A stretch of 60,617 bases of DNA from Ruminococcus sp. (GTDB taxonomy: Bacteria > Bacillota > Clostridia > Oscillospirales > Ruminococcaceae), in contig JAISIC010000045.1 in the NCBI GenBank assembly GCA_031262225.1, positions 1 to 60,617 on the forward strand, read 5' to 3'. Under the pieces are notes generated by a model, which saw only the letters and a program-made list of their open reading frames with translations, ran no database searches and was not told the origin of the DNA. Position numbers and translations under genes: made by a program. Shown here one piece after another: positions 33,103 through 41,822 of this stretch (positions are counted from its first letter, which is position 1; each line of letters opens with the position of its first letter).

Positions 33103-33942
33103 TTATTCCACTGTAATTATCAATATTTCAGGGCGATTATATATTCTGGGAATTAATGTTGATTCTCGTGCAAGCCCTCTGCTCACAGCGATTTTTCCGT
33201 TCTGTAAATCATATAATCCGCTTGTGTACTTAGGGAAAAGCCCTTGATTCGGTGCAATTAATGAAATATCCACAAAGGGTAATCGCCATTGCCCGCCGTG
33301 TGCATGACCCGATAAAACAAGGTCGAAGGCGTATTTATTGTATTCTTCAACAAGTTCCGGTCTGTGGGACAGCAAAACAGAAAATTCTTCAAAATCTGTT
33401 TTTTCGGCAGTTTCAAAAAGCCTTAAATCAAATGCATAACCGCCGGTTGACGGATCATCTATACCTGCAAGTTGTATCGTTTGCCCGTTTATAACTATCT
33501 TATCAACTTCGTCTGTTAGAACAGTGACGTTTAGATTTTTTAAAAATGTTTTAAAATCATCAAGTTTACCGCTCCGTGCTTCATGATTCCCCGAAACATA
33601 GTAGCAAGTATACTTGTCTGAAATCATTTCAATGAAAATTTCAGAGTTTTTATCACTTTTTTTATCATCTAAAATATCGCCGACAAGCAAAACAGCATCG
33701 GGATTCGCTTTTTCAATTGCCTCTATGAGCGTCTTTTGGTTTTCGCCGTAATAACATGAATGAAGATCGGTAATAACAGCAAATCGAACAGGCGAAGTTA
33801 TTTTATCATTTTCAATAGTTATATATGATGTCTTCAGCCGCATATCAAACGCTGTTATCATCAAAACTAAAACAAGCGATAATATTATTATGCTTCTTAT
33901 TTTATGTTTTTTGATTTGATTAATAATTTTTGTTATCTTCAT
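33103..33942 (-). CDS. membrane-anchored metallophosphoesterase, YkuE-like
   Basis: A protein of 279 residues with an N-terminal membrane anchor (about 20-40), followed by a calcineurin-like phosphoesterase domain. All metal motifs are present: DLHSCYYG, GDILDD, SGNHEARSG and the double His in LSGHAHGGQW. The layout resembles YkuE/LpxH-like enzymes that act at the membrane surface. It is the first cargo gene from the right end. ATG 33942 lies only six bases after the -10 box of a perfect promoter, so the message should be nearly leaderless. Confidence 0.88.
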   Translation of the reverse strand: MKITKIINQIKKHKIRSIIILSLVLVLMITAFDMRLKTSYITIENDKITSPVRFAVITDLHSCYYGENQKTLIEAIEKANPDAVLLVGDILDDKKSDKNSEIFIEMISDKYTCYYVSGNHEARSGKLDDFKTFLKNLNVTVLTDEVDKIVINGQTIQLAGIDDPSTGGYAFDLRLFETAEKTDFEEFSVLLSHRPELVEEYNKYAFDLVLSGHAHGGQWRLPFVDISLIAPNQGLFPKYTSGLYDLQNGKIAVSRGLARESTLIPRIYNRPEILIITVE

Positions 33943-33948
33943 TAATCT

Positions 33949-33977
33949 ATTATACCGCAAAATTTAAAATTTGTCAA
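33949..33977 (-). promoter_or_regulatory. sigma-A promoter at the right end of the element
   Basis: TTGACA (33972-33977), a 17-base spacer and TATAAT (33949-33954) on the minus strand, beginning four bases inside the att arm. The predicted first base of the RNA falls on or next to the A of ATG 33942. The element therefore brings its own promoter for cargo expression. Confidence 0.85.
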
Positions 33978-33981
33978 TATT

Positions 33982-34008
33982 GGTTTAGAGAATCTTTACG
34001 CCAAGGTC
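33982..34008. other. attachment site at the right element end
   Basis: Element arm 33982-34006, then core TC (34007-34008) and asnB. The last 18 bases of the arm, AGAATCTTTACGCCAAGG, are the exact reverse complement of the left arm's first 18. Placing right arm, TC and left arm together gives a 52-base dyad with only two mismatched arm positions. Confidence 0.88.
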
Positions 34009-35418
34009 GAGCAGACACGCCATAAACCAATCAAGGTTGAGCTTGAACATCTCACGCATACGGGACTCGCGGCGGCTTTCTCCGTCATCAAGGGGAGCTC
34101 TAAGACAGGTTTTCATATACTGTTCGCGAACATAGTCCTTACAGCCGTCAATAACCCCGTCACCGAGCACCGATAGACGCAGATCAAGCGAATCAGACCA
34201 CGGGAAGGTATTATTATATAGTATCTCTTCGTTAAAATACCACGGATAGCCGCCGAAAAGCTCATCAGCACATTCACCCGAGACGGCGACGGTAAACTCG
34301 TTCTTAACCTCCCTGCAAAAGAGCAGCAGCGAGCTGTCCACATCGCCCATTCCGGGCAGGTCACGAGCTTTTGTCGCTTCCTCCAAAGCGGGTTCAAGGT
34401 TGTGGTTATGAAGCGTTACATAGTGGTGTTTCGAGCCGATCGCTTCTGAGCAGATATTGATGTAGTAGTTATCAGAATTAGGTTGAAAGAGGTCGGGTTT
34501 GAAATATTTTTCATTGTCTATATAATCAACCGACCATGTGTTAAGCTGCATTCCCTCGGATTTGTATTTATCGGAAGCTATCTTGCTGATTATCGACGAG
34601 TCAAGCCCTCCCGAAAGGAAGGTACAAAGCGGTACATCGGATACAAGCTGTCGCGTTATCGCGTCTTTTAGTAAAAATCTTGTATGCTCAACCGTTTGTT
34701 CATAGTTCTCGGTATGTTCTTTCGCTTCAAGCGACCAATAAAAAGATTTTGTCAGTATACCGTCGGAAAAAACAGCTTGTTCAGCCGGTAAAAGCTCATA
34801 TATACCTTTAAAAGGCGTTTTACCGGGTGTTCGGGCAGGACCTAAGAGGAATATTTCGCGTATTCCGTCCTTATCGCAGATCGCGGGAACAAGGGGATTA
34901 GACAGAAGTGTCTTAATTTCAGAGCCGAAGATAATCCCGCCGTCATAAAGGTAGTAGAAAAAAGGCTTTACACCCAATCTGTCACGTGCCATGAAGACCG
35001 TTCTTCGCTCGCCCGATTCGACTAAAACGGCAAAGGCAAATATGCCGTTGAAATGCTCGGTACATCGTTCTTCCCACTCTATATATGCATGGAGGAGCAC
35101 TTCGGTATCGGAATGCCCCTCGAACTGATGCCCAAGCTTTAATAGATCGGCGCGAATATCTTCGGTGTTATAAAGCTCACCATTATAAGCAAGGGTATAT
35201 TTTGTATGTGCATTTTCAAAAGACATCGGTTGTTTGCCACCCACCGGGTCAATAACCGTAAGCCGCCTGTGTACAAGAGCCGCTGTTTTATCTTCGCTGA
35301 TATATAGTCCGCTTTCATCAGGACCGCGTCTGACAAGTGTTTCGCCCATCTTCTCAAGGATTTTGAGTTTTTCGCTCAAATCCGCTTTTTTATCACACCA
35401 ACCGGCAAGTCCGCACAT
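34007..35418 (-). pseudogene. asnB: asparagine synthetase, 5' part cut by the element
   Basis: This encodes the first 471 residues of AsnB. It carries the complete glutaminase domain with nucleophile Cys2 (MCGLAGWC) and most of the synthetase domain, including the pyrophosphate-binding SGGLDSSIIS loop and the CADELFGGYP region. The host frame ends at LNLDWFMACLLD; the next six codons to the stop at 33985 are element DNA (477 codons in all). The missing part, from RKDRMSMYSG, lies at 19648-20097. The fragment might still hydrolyse glutamine but should not make asparagine. A TATAAT lies upstream (about 35455) without a clear -35. Confidence 0.93.
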
Positions 35419-35485
35419 AATTTTACTCCAATCTTAACTAAATAGACTGATTAAATTATATGCGGACCTGTTTAAAAATATTATC

Positions 35486-36109
35486 TTATAGCCAATCATA
35501 ATCGTATGAAGCATAGATTTTTCCGTCGGCAGTCAGTAAATAGAATCCATTATCAAGGTAATCACTGTATGTAACATACACCTTGACAATCTCGCCTGTG
35601 CCGGTAAATGATACTTTCGCATTTAACAGCATCTCTTCACATTCTTCAAATTCATAATATCCGACTGAACCATAGGCTACTCGATAGAGACGCTTTGTAT
35701 CTTCATCTAAATAATATTCATGATTATAGTATTCAAATGAAAATTCGCTGCGATCCTCAACAATCCGTGTGTAGTAAGCTAATTCAATCTCATCATGAAA
35801 TTCTTCCCACAAAATGCCGACAATCGCAAACTGTAAAACTAAAATCTGAGTAATAATCCAGAAAACAACCGCAGCACCGATTTTTCGTTTATAAAGAATC
35901 CATGATGCAAAAAAGGCAACAACTCCTGCCGCAAGGAGAACCAATGGAACAATCCAGTCTGATTCCGGACTGTAATTATCAATACCGAATTGTTTTTGAA
36001 TGATATCATAAATCTGTTCGGCAACACCGTCAAAAATCAAACAACAGGTGATGGCAGTAAAGACATACCACAAACCGAACTTGAAATTTTTAGCTATTAT
36101 TTGTTTCAT
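35486..36109 (-). CDS. membrane protein of unknown function
   Basis: A protein of 207 residues with three membrane helices in the first half (about 12-32, 52-72 and 82-102) and a Tyr/Glu-rich soluble C-terminal domain. That domain has repeated short beta-like segments (FSFEYYNHEYYLDEDTKRLY). ATG 36109 lies inside the end of the GH43 gene, so the two are translationally linked. No family is recognised. It lies between GH43 and asnB. Confidence 0.6.
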   Translation of the reverse strand: MKQIIAKNFKFGLWYVFTAITCCLIFDGVAEQIYDIIQKQFGIDNYSPESDWIVPLVLLAAGVVAFFASWILYKRKIGAAVVFWIITQILVLQFAIVGILWEEFHDEIELAYYTRIVEDRSEFSFEYYNHEYYLDEDTKRLYRVAYGSVGYYEFEECEEMLLNAKVSFTGTGEIVKVYVTYSDYLDNGFYLLTADGKIYASYDYDWL

Positions 36110-37559
36110 ATGTAATATCAAACTCCGTAAATTCTGCTTCTGTTTTTTCCGCGAATAACCCGATTATAACCCCTGTAAACCCGCCCGCGACTTCGGAAGA
36201 AAGATAACGAGCCTGTGCAGTCCCGATCTCTTCACCGTTTATATAAAAAAGATATTCGGAAGGTTTTGCGATTATTTTAAGTTTTGCATTATCAGAGCTT
36301 ATCTCGACACATTTTTTATAATAATCCTTCACATCGCCGATATTTATAAGCACACAGCCGCAGATTCCTTTGTCCGTCTTCTCAAGCTCAAGATCATAAT
36401 GGTGATTTTCATCCATGTAAAGGGTTATACCAGACGCACCATCGCTATTGAGCTTTACATTTGAGGTAATAACTGCGTTAAATTCCAACTGCCTTAGCCC
36501 TAAAAAGGTAGGGGAATCCACATCATCAAGGGTTATATCAGTGCCGATCAACGTTATTTTTTCATCTGTTATTATGTAATTCTCTTTGTGGGGATTTCGC
36601 AGACAGATATAGTTTTTATCGGCTGTTACCGGCTTTTGAAAAAGACTTTCGGGTAATCTGTCGGTGGTGACTTCAAGGGTAGCAGTACCGTTTTCGCCTG
36701 CTGTAAAGAACCCCTTTCCATCAAACGTAACCGGAGTTAAAAAAGTTTCCCGTCCGAGATGATGGTAGTTTTGATACTCTTCATTAACCCTGAAACCCAA
36801 GTGTACCATCCAGTAGTTACCGGAGTAGTCCTCGATAAGGTCGCCGTGCCCCACAGCTTGCAAGCTGTAGCCGCCGAGATTGCGGTTGGTGAGCACGGGG
36901 TTATGTTCATAACCTTTGTATTCTCCCCAAATGTCGTCCGACTCAGCTACTGTGACCATGTGACCGTATTCGGTGCCGCCTTCCGCACACATGAGAATAT
37001 AGTGACCGCCTATGTGGTATATATGCGGAGCTTCAACATAACGCCCGCCCGAACCGTGCCATATGTATTTGCTTTCTGTGAGCTTCTTGCCTGTTTTTAT
37101 ATCAATCTCGCAAAGTTGAATACCGGGAATACAATCCTTGTCGGGGTCGTTGCCGTTGCTGACAAAATAGGCTCTGTTATCTTCAAAATAAAGTGAAGGA
37201 TCAATGCCGGATTGGTCTACAAAAATAGGTTCCGACCACTCGCCGTAAATATCATCGGTGTATACATAGAAATTGCCGCCTCCGGTGACATTTGTGGTCA
37301 CCATATAAAACCGTCCGTTATTTTCACGGATTGTCGGAGCATAGATTCCGCCGCTTGAACGTGCTTTAAAAAGCGGCAGTTGGCTTTCCCTCGTGAGGAC
37401 ATTCCCAATCTGTTTCCAGTTTACGAGGTCTTTCGATTCAAAGAGCGGAACACCGGGAAAACACTGAAAACTCGAGCAGACAAGGTAGTATGAATCGTTG
37501 CTTTTACATATGCTCGGGTCGGGATAGTATCCGCTTATAACCGGGTTTTTATAAACCAT
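36090..37559 (-). CDS. glycoside hydrolase family 43 (xylosidase/arabinofuranosidase)
   Basis: A cytosolic GH43 enzyme of 489 residues without signal peptide. The five-bladed propeller holds the catalytic base Asp14 (GYYPDPS), the pKa-modulating Asp in GIDPSLYFEDN and the acid Glu in GGRYVEAPHIY. A C-terminal beta-sandwich (from about 310) follows, as in beta-xylosidases that split short imported oligosaccharides. The likely substrate is xylo- or arabino-oligosaccharide, consistent with AraBAD and GH31 elsewhere in the window. It follows aspS by 12 bases, an odd neighbour for a translation operon. Confidence 0.92.
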   Translation of the reverse strand: MVYKNPVISGYYPDPSICKSNDSYYLVCSSFQCFPGVPLFESKDLVNWKQIGNVLTRESQLPLFKARSSGGIYAPTIRENNGRFYMVTTNVTGGGNFYVYTDDIYGEWSEPIFVDQSGIDPSLYFEDNRAYFVSNGNDPDKDCIPGIQLCEIDIKTGKKLTESKYIWHGSGGRYVEAPHIYHIGGHYILMCAEGGTEYGHMVTVAESDDIWGEYKGYEHNPVLTNRNLGGYSLQAVGHGDLIEDYSGNYWMVHLGFRVNEEYQNYHHLGRETFLTPVTFDGKGFFTAGENGTATLEVTTDRLPESLFQKPVTADKNYICLRNPHKENYIITDEKITLIGTDITLDDVDSPTFLGLRQLEFNAVITSNVKLNSDGASGITLYMDENHHYDLELEKTDKGICGCVLINIGDVKDYYKKCVEISSDNAKLKIIAKPSEYLFYINGEEIGTAQARYLSSEVAGGFTGVIIGLFAEKTEAEFTEFDITYETNNS

Positions 37560-37571
37560 GGACAGCTCCTA

Positions 37572-38882
37572 TTAAGGAAGTAATCTGTTAATATCCCTCG
37601 GGAACATCGAAGCCTGACGAACATTCTGCATATTGCATAGCTTCATCACAAGCCGCTCTAAACCGATGCCCAGACCACCGTGAGGGGGAAGACCGTACTT
37701 GTGCGATTCAAGATAGTGGGTGAAGTCGTCGGGGTTAAGCCCTTGACGGGTTAGCTTTGCGATCTGCTCGTCATAGTCATGAATACGCTGACCGCCGGTT
37801 GTTATTTCAAGTCCTCTGAAAAGCAGGTCGAATTTCAGAGCACATCGCGGATCCTCGGGGTCGTCCTTCGCATAGAAGGGCGGCTTTGAGGAAGGGAAGT
37901 GGGTAACGAAAATAAATTCAGTATCGAAGTTTTCTTTTGCATAATCACAGAGGAAAACCTCATCACTCGGATCAAGGTCGAATTTATTCTTAGCCTTGTC
38001 TCCGCGTGAAAGTTTTAGTGCTTCTTCAAACTTTATAACCGGAATCTCTGTTATTTCGGGGATATCAGCTCCCAAAATAGTAATTTCGTTAGCGTAATTT
38101 TCTTTCAGGTATGTCATCATGTGGCGAAGAGCAGCAGTTTCCATCGCCATGACGTCATAGAAACTGTCGATGAATCCCATCTCAAAATCAAGCCCGATAT
38201 ATTCGTTAAGATGACGGGATGTTGCGTGTTTTTCGGCACGATAAACGGGTGCTATTTCAAAAACGCGGTCAAAAAATGCTACAGCCGCTTGTTTGTAAAA
38301 CTGAGGGGACTGATTGAGGAACGCGTGTTTTTGAAAATAATCCAGAGAGAAGATATTCGCTCCACCCTCTGCACCCTGTGCAACTATCTTCGGGGTACGG
38401 ATTTCTGTGAAGCCGTTTTTTAGCATAAAATCCGCGAATGCGACAGCAACACCCTCTTGAAACTTAAACGCTGCTCTTTCATAGGGGTTACGAAGAGCGA
38501 CACTTCGGTTGTCAAGGTTTATGTCAAGCGAACAGCCGAGCCTGCGTTTTGAAACATGAAGCGGATAGTTCTCTTTTGGTGCATAGATAAGCTTGATTGA
38601 TTTTATCGTCAGCTCAATTCCATAGCTTGCACGGGGTTCTTCGCGAACCTCTGCGGTAATCTCCGTAAACACGCCTTCTTTTATGTCGTCCATAGAATCA
38701 GGGCAGATTTCGGGGGAATATACCGCCTGCAGAACGTATCGTCCTGTGCGAAGCGTTACAAATGCAAATCCGCCCATCGGTTTATATTTGTGAACGGTTG
38801 CACGAAGAGTTATATCCCCCCCGACAACTGCATCCGAAAGCTTAAATTCCTGTAAAAGGTTTGTGCCTGTAATTTTTTCCAT
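37572..38882 (-). CDS. aspS: aspartyl-tRNA synthetase, archaeal type (probably non-discriminating)
   Basis: Class IIb synthetase of 436 residues, without the GAD insertion of ordinary bacterial AspRS, so it is the short archaeal-type AspRS2. Motif 2 is at FEIAPVYRAEKHATSRHLNEYIG and motif 3 at GLGIGLERLVM; the anticodon-binding OB fold occupies residues 1-110. Such enzymes beside gatCAB usually charge both tRNA-Asp and tRNA-Asn with aspartate, GatCAB then amidating the latter. Whether it is truly non-discriminating needs alignment of the OB-fold residues. It follows gatB by 18 bases in one operon. Confidence 0.9.
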   Translation of the reverse strand: MEKITGTNLLQEFKLSDAVVGGDITLRATVHKYKPMGGFAFVTLRTGRYVLQAVYSPEICPDSMDDIKEGVFTEITAEVREEPRASYGIELTIKSIKLIYAPKENYPLHVSKRRLGCSLDINLDNRSVALRNPYERAAFKFQEGVAVAFADFMLKNGFTEIRTPKIVAQGAEGGANIFSLDYFQKHAFLNQSPQFYKQAAVAFFDRVFEIAPVYRAEKHATSRHLNEYIGLDFEMGFIDSFYDVMAMETAALRHMMTYLKENYANEITILGADIPEITEIPVIKFEEALKLSRGDKAKNKFDLDPSDEVFLCDYAKENFDTEFIFVTHFPSSKPPFYAKDDPEDPRCALKFDLLFRGLEITTGGQRIHDYDEQIAKLTRQGLNPDDFTHYLESHKYGLPPHGGLGIGLERLVMKLCNMQNVRQASMFPRDINRLLP

Positions 38883-38900
38883 GAAAATTTCTCTTTTTCG

Positions 38901-40349
38901 TTATATTTTAAGTGCTTTTTCGAGTTCATCCTTAATGAGCTTTGATGTCGCAACGCCTTTGAGAGCCTTGCTGCATTGTCCCATAAGGAAGCCGAAAACT
39001 TTAACTTCGCCGTTTCTATACTGTTCAACTGCCTTTTCATTAGTCGCGATAACAGAAGCGATGACTTCCGAAACCTTGCCCATGTCGGTGCTGATTATAT
39101 ACCCGAGGTCCTTTGCGAGGCTTTCTGCATCTGTTTCCGGCTTTTCGATAAGAGCACGGAAAACGTCTTTGGCATTAGATTTGTTAATCTGCTCCGATTC
39201 GGAGAGCTCGACAATCTTCGCAAAGTTTTCGGGCGAGAACTTAATATCGTCAATGGTAATCTCACCAAGATTAATTCGCCGCATCATCTCCGAAATGATG
39301 AAATTAGCAATCGCTTTCGGGTTATTATATGCCATCACCACGTCATCATAAAAATCGGATATTTCCTTGTCGGCGATAATTATACCGGCATCCGTTTCGG
39401 AAAGACCGAACTGCGACATATAACGTATCAGACGCTTATCCGGCATTTCAGGCATATCAGCGTGAATACCCTCAAGCTGGTCATCTGTGATATTAACCTG
39501 CAAAATATCGGGCTCGGGGAAGTAGCGATAGTCGTTTGCATTCTCTTTTGAACGCATGGAGCGTGTCTCACCGCGGTTGTCATCAAAACGGCGTGTCTCT
39601 TGGATAATCCTTTGACCCATGTCAAGGGCTTTTGCTTGACGGTATATTTCAAACTCGATGGAACGCCCTATAGCCTTTATTGAGTTGAGATTTTTAATCT
39701 CTGCTCTTGTTCCGAGCTCGGTATCGGTGGGTTTCATGAGCGAAATATTCACGTCACAGCGGAGTGAACCCTGCTCCATCTTACAGTCGCACACACCGGC
39801 GTATTTTAATAGGAGCGAAACTTTTTCTACAAATGCTTTTGCCTCTTCGGCAGAGCCTATGTCGGGTTCGGTTACGATTTCAATAAGCGGAATACCGCAG
39901 CGGTTATAATCGGCAAGGGAAACGCCTTCAAGGTCATTGTGGGTGAGCTTTCCGGCATCTTCTTCAAGGTGGATCCTGTTTATACGGACATTATGAGTAT
40001 GCTTTTCGCCGTCCTTCTCGTATTCAATAGGGACTAAGCCGTTAATACAGAGGGGAAGGTTAAGTTGTGATATTTGATAGGCTTTGGGGAGGTCGGGATA
40101 GAAATAGTTTTTGCGGTCGAAAACCGAAAACTTATTGATAGAACAACCAAGTGCAAAACCTGCCTTAACTGCGTATTCAACGGCAGTTTCGTTAATAACA
40201 GGAAGCGTTCCGGGAAGCCCCGAACAGACAGGACAGCAACGTGAGTTTGTGTCTCCGCCGAACTCTGCGGAACAGTTACAAAAAACCTTCGAGCGGGTTA
40301 AAAGCTCGGCATGAATTTCAAGTCCTATTACGGGAATATATCCGGGCAT
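38901..40349 (-). CDS. gatB: aspartyl/glutamyl-tRNA amidotransferase subunit B
   Basis: GatB, 482 residues, the kinase and tRNA-binding subunit of the transamidosome. The cradle domain begins GLEIHAELLTRSKVFCNCS and contains CPVCSGLPGTLPVIN and DLPKAYQISQ with the LPKGYQISQ-type signature. The helical and YqeY-like tail domains follow, ending NEKAVEQYRNGEVKVFGFLMGQ. Zinc-ligand cysteines (CNC, CPVC) are visible. It activates the side-chain carboxylate of Asp- or Glu-tRNA using ATP and ammonia from GatA. It lies one base after gatA. Confidence 0.96.
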   Translation of the reverse strand: MPGYIPVIGLEIHAELLTRSKVFCNCSAEFGGDTNSRCCPVCSGLPGTLPVINETAVEYAVKAGFALGCSINKFSVFDRKNYFYPDLPKAYQISQLNLPLCINGLVPIEYEKDGEKHTHNVRINRIHLEEDAGKLTHNDLEGVSLADYNRCGIPLIEIVTEPDIGSAEEAKAFVEKVSLLLKYAGVCDCKMEQGSLRCDVNISLMKPTDTELGTRAEIKNLNSIKAIGRSIEFEIYRQAKALDMGQRIIQETRRFDDNRGETRSMRSKENANDYRYFPEPDILQVNITDDQLEGIHADMPEMPDKRLIRYMSQFGLSETDAGIIIADKEISDFYDDVVMAYNNPKAIANFIISEMMRRINLGEITIDDIKFSPENFAKIVELSESEQINKSNAKDVFRALIEKPETDAESLAKDLGYIISTDMGKVSEVIASVIATNEKAVEQYRNGEVKVFGFLMGQCSKALKGVATSKLIKDELEKALKI

Positions 40350-40350
40350 A

Positions 40351-41793
40351 TTATTTCACCGCCTTTGCAGATATTTTTGTAAAGTTTCTTTCAAATGTGT
40401 CGGTAACACCGATAATCGTTTCTTCGTCCCACATTTTACCCACAATCGACATACCGACCGGCAAGCCATTCTCATCATAGCCGCAGGTTGTGGATATAGC
40501 AGGGAGAGAAGCGATATTCACCGTTACGGTGCAGATATCTGAATAGTAAATCATCTTCGGGTCGGTGATATTTTCATCAATTCTAAATGCCGTTCGCGGT
40601 GCAGTCGGGGTTAAAATGACATCGGCAGTCTCAAAGATACGGTTATATTCCGCTCTGATTTCCTGTCGAAGTGCACAAGCCTTGCCGTAGTAAGCATCGT
40701 AATAGCCGGAAGATAAAGCATAGTTACCGAGCATTATTCGACGCTTAACCTCACGCCCGAACCCTTCGGAGCGAGAATTGAGCACTAATTCGCCATAGGT
40801 CGAACCCTTTTCGGAACGATGACCGTATTTTATACCGTCAAAGCGTGCTAAGTTTGAAGCCGCTTCGGCTGATGATATAAGAAAATATGCCGGTACAGCG
40901 TACTTAAGGGATGGCATGGAACATTCAATTAGCTCCGCTCCCATTGATTTGTATTTTTCAGCCGCCGCAAGCACTGTTTTTCTGACAAAATCTGTTGCAC
41001 CCTCCTCGAAAAACTCTTTCGGCAGAGCTATTTTCAAACCCTTAACACCTTGTCCGCATTTTGAGGTAAAATCGGGAACGGCTCTGTTTGCAGAAGTTCC
41101 GTCATGCCGATCAAACCCTGCTATCGCATTAAGAAGATATCCGCAGTCTTCGGCGGAATTGGCGATAGGACCGATCTGGTCAAGGGAAGATGCAAAAGCG
41201 ATAAGCCCGTATCTTGAAACGCGAGAGTAGGTGGGCTTTAACCCTGTTACGCCGCAAAATGACGAGGGTTGGCGAATCGAGCCGCCTGTATCGGAGCCCA
41301 GAGCCGCAGGAGCAAGGCGAGCCGAAACAGCCGCCGCAGAACCGCCGGAAGAACCCCCCGGAACACGGTTTAAGTCGTAAGGGTTTTTAGTCTTCTTTTC
41401 AAAAGCCGTTTGAGTCGTCGAGCCCATTGCAAACTCGTCCATTGAGGTTTTGCCGAGCATAACGGCGTTTTGGGCGTTGAGCTTGTCCATAACTGTCGCA
41501 TTATAGGGCGGGATGAAATTTTCAAGCATACGTGATGCACAGGTGGTTTTCACGCCTTCGGTGCAGATATTATCTTTAATCGCAAGGGGAATACCTGTGA
41601 GAGGTGAACTTTTACCTGAATTTATAAGCTCTTGGGCAGCTTTAGCTTGCTCTTTTGCGATGTCGGCAGTAACGGTCACATAGCTTTCGATTTTGGAATC
41701 TGTTTTTGCGATATTTTCAAGATAAGTCTCTGTCAGCTCCGTTGCCGACAGCTCTTTTTTATCAAGTGCAGAACGCATCTGCCTTAGGCTCAT
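40351..41793 (-). CDS. gatA: aspartyl/glutamyl-tRNA amidotransferase subunit A
   Basis: GatA, 480 residues, the amidase subunit that releases ammonia from glutamine or asparagine. The amidase signature with its Lys, cis-Ser and Ser triad is seen in IPLAIKDNI, NRVPGGSSGGSAAAVS and GSDTGGSIRQPSSFCG. ATG 41793 (MSLRQMRSALDKKELSA) matches the usual start, but its ribosome binding site is not clear. TTG 41808 is an alternative with AAAGG upstream. The longer frame overlaps gatC. Part of gatC-gatA-gatB-aspS. Confidence 0.95.
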   Translation of the reverse strand: MSLRQMRSALDKKELSATELTETYLENIAKTDSKIESYVTVTADIAKEQAKAAQELINSGKSSPLTGIPLAIKDNICTEGVKTTCASRMLENFIPPYNATVMDKLNAQNAVMLGKTSMDEFAMGSTTQTAFEKKTKNPYDLNRVPGGSSGGSAAAVSARLAPAALGSDTGGSIRQPSSFCGVTGLKPTYSRVSRYGLIAFASSLDQIGPIANSAEDCGYLLNAIAGFDRHDGTSANRAVPDFTSKCGQGVKGLKIALPKEFFEEGATDFVRKTVLAAAEKYKSMGAELIECSMPSLKYAVPAYFLISSAEAASNLARFDGIKYGHRSEKGSTYGELVLNSRSEGFGREVKRRIMLGNYALSSGYYDAYYGKACALRQEIRAEYNRIFETADVILTPTAPRTAFRIDENITDPKMIYYSDICTVTVNIASLPAISTTCGYDENGLPVGMSIVGKMWDEETIIGVTDTFERNFTKISAKAVK

Positions 41794-41822
41794 ATCAAAA
41801 GGATTCAAATTTTTCACAACCT

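Larger units (their letters stand above)
20098..34006. mobile_element. serine-integrase element inserted in asnB (13.9 kb)
   Basis: The element is bounded by inverted 25-base arms and splits asnB within one codon. Its left end encodes a small basic protein and a large serine integrase on the plus strand. All remaining genes are on the minus strand and many overlap by stop-start. Joining the two ends rebuilds a symmetric site of two 25-base arms around TC, as expected for attP of a large serine integrase. Removing the element rebuilds intact asnB. No relaxase, coupling protein, replication protein, capsid, portal or terminase gene is present, so it is an integrated genomic island whose transfer would need a helper. 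The integrated state is seen directly; mobility is inferred. Confidence 0.88.

Noticed and set aside
20098..34006. Prophage or conjugative element
   Set aside because: No capsid, portal, terminase, tail, relaxase, VirB4/VirD4 or replication genes are encoded; only the integrase and ends are seen.
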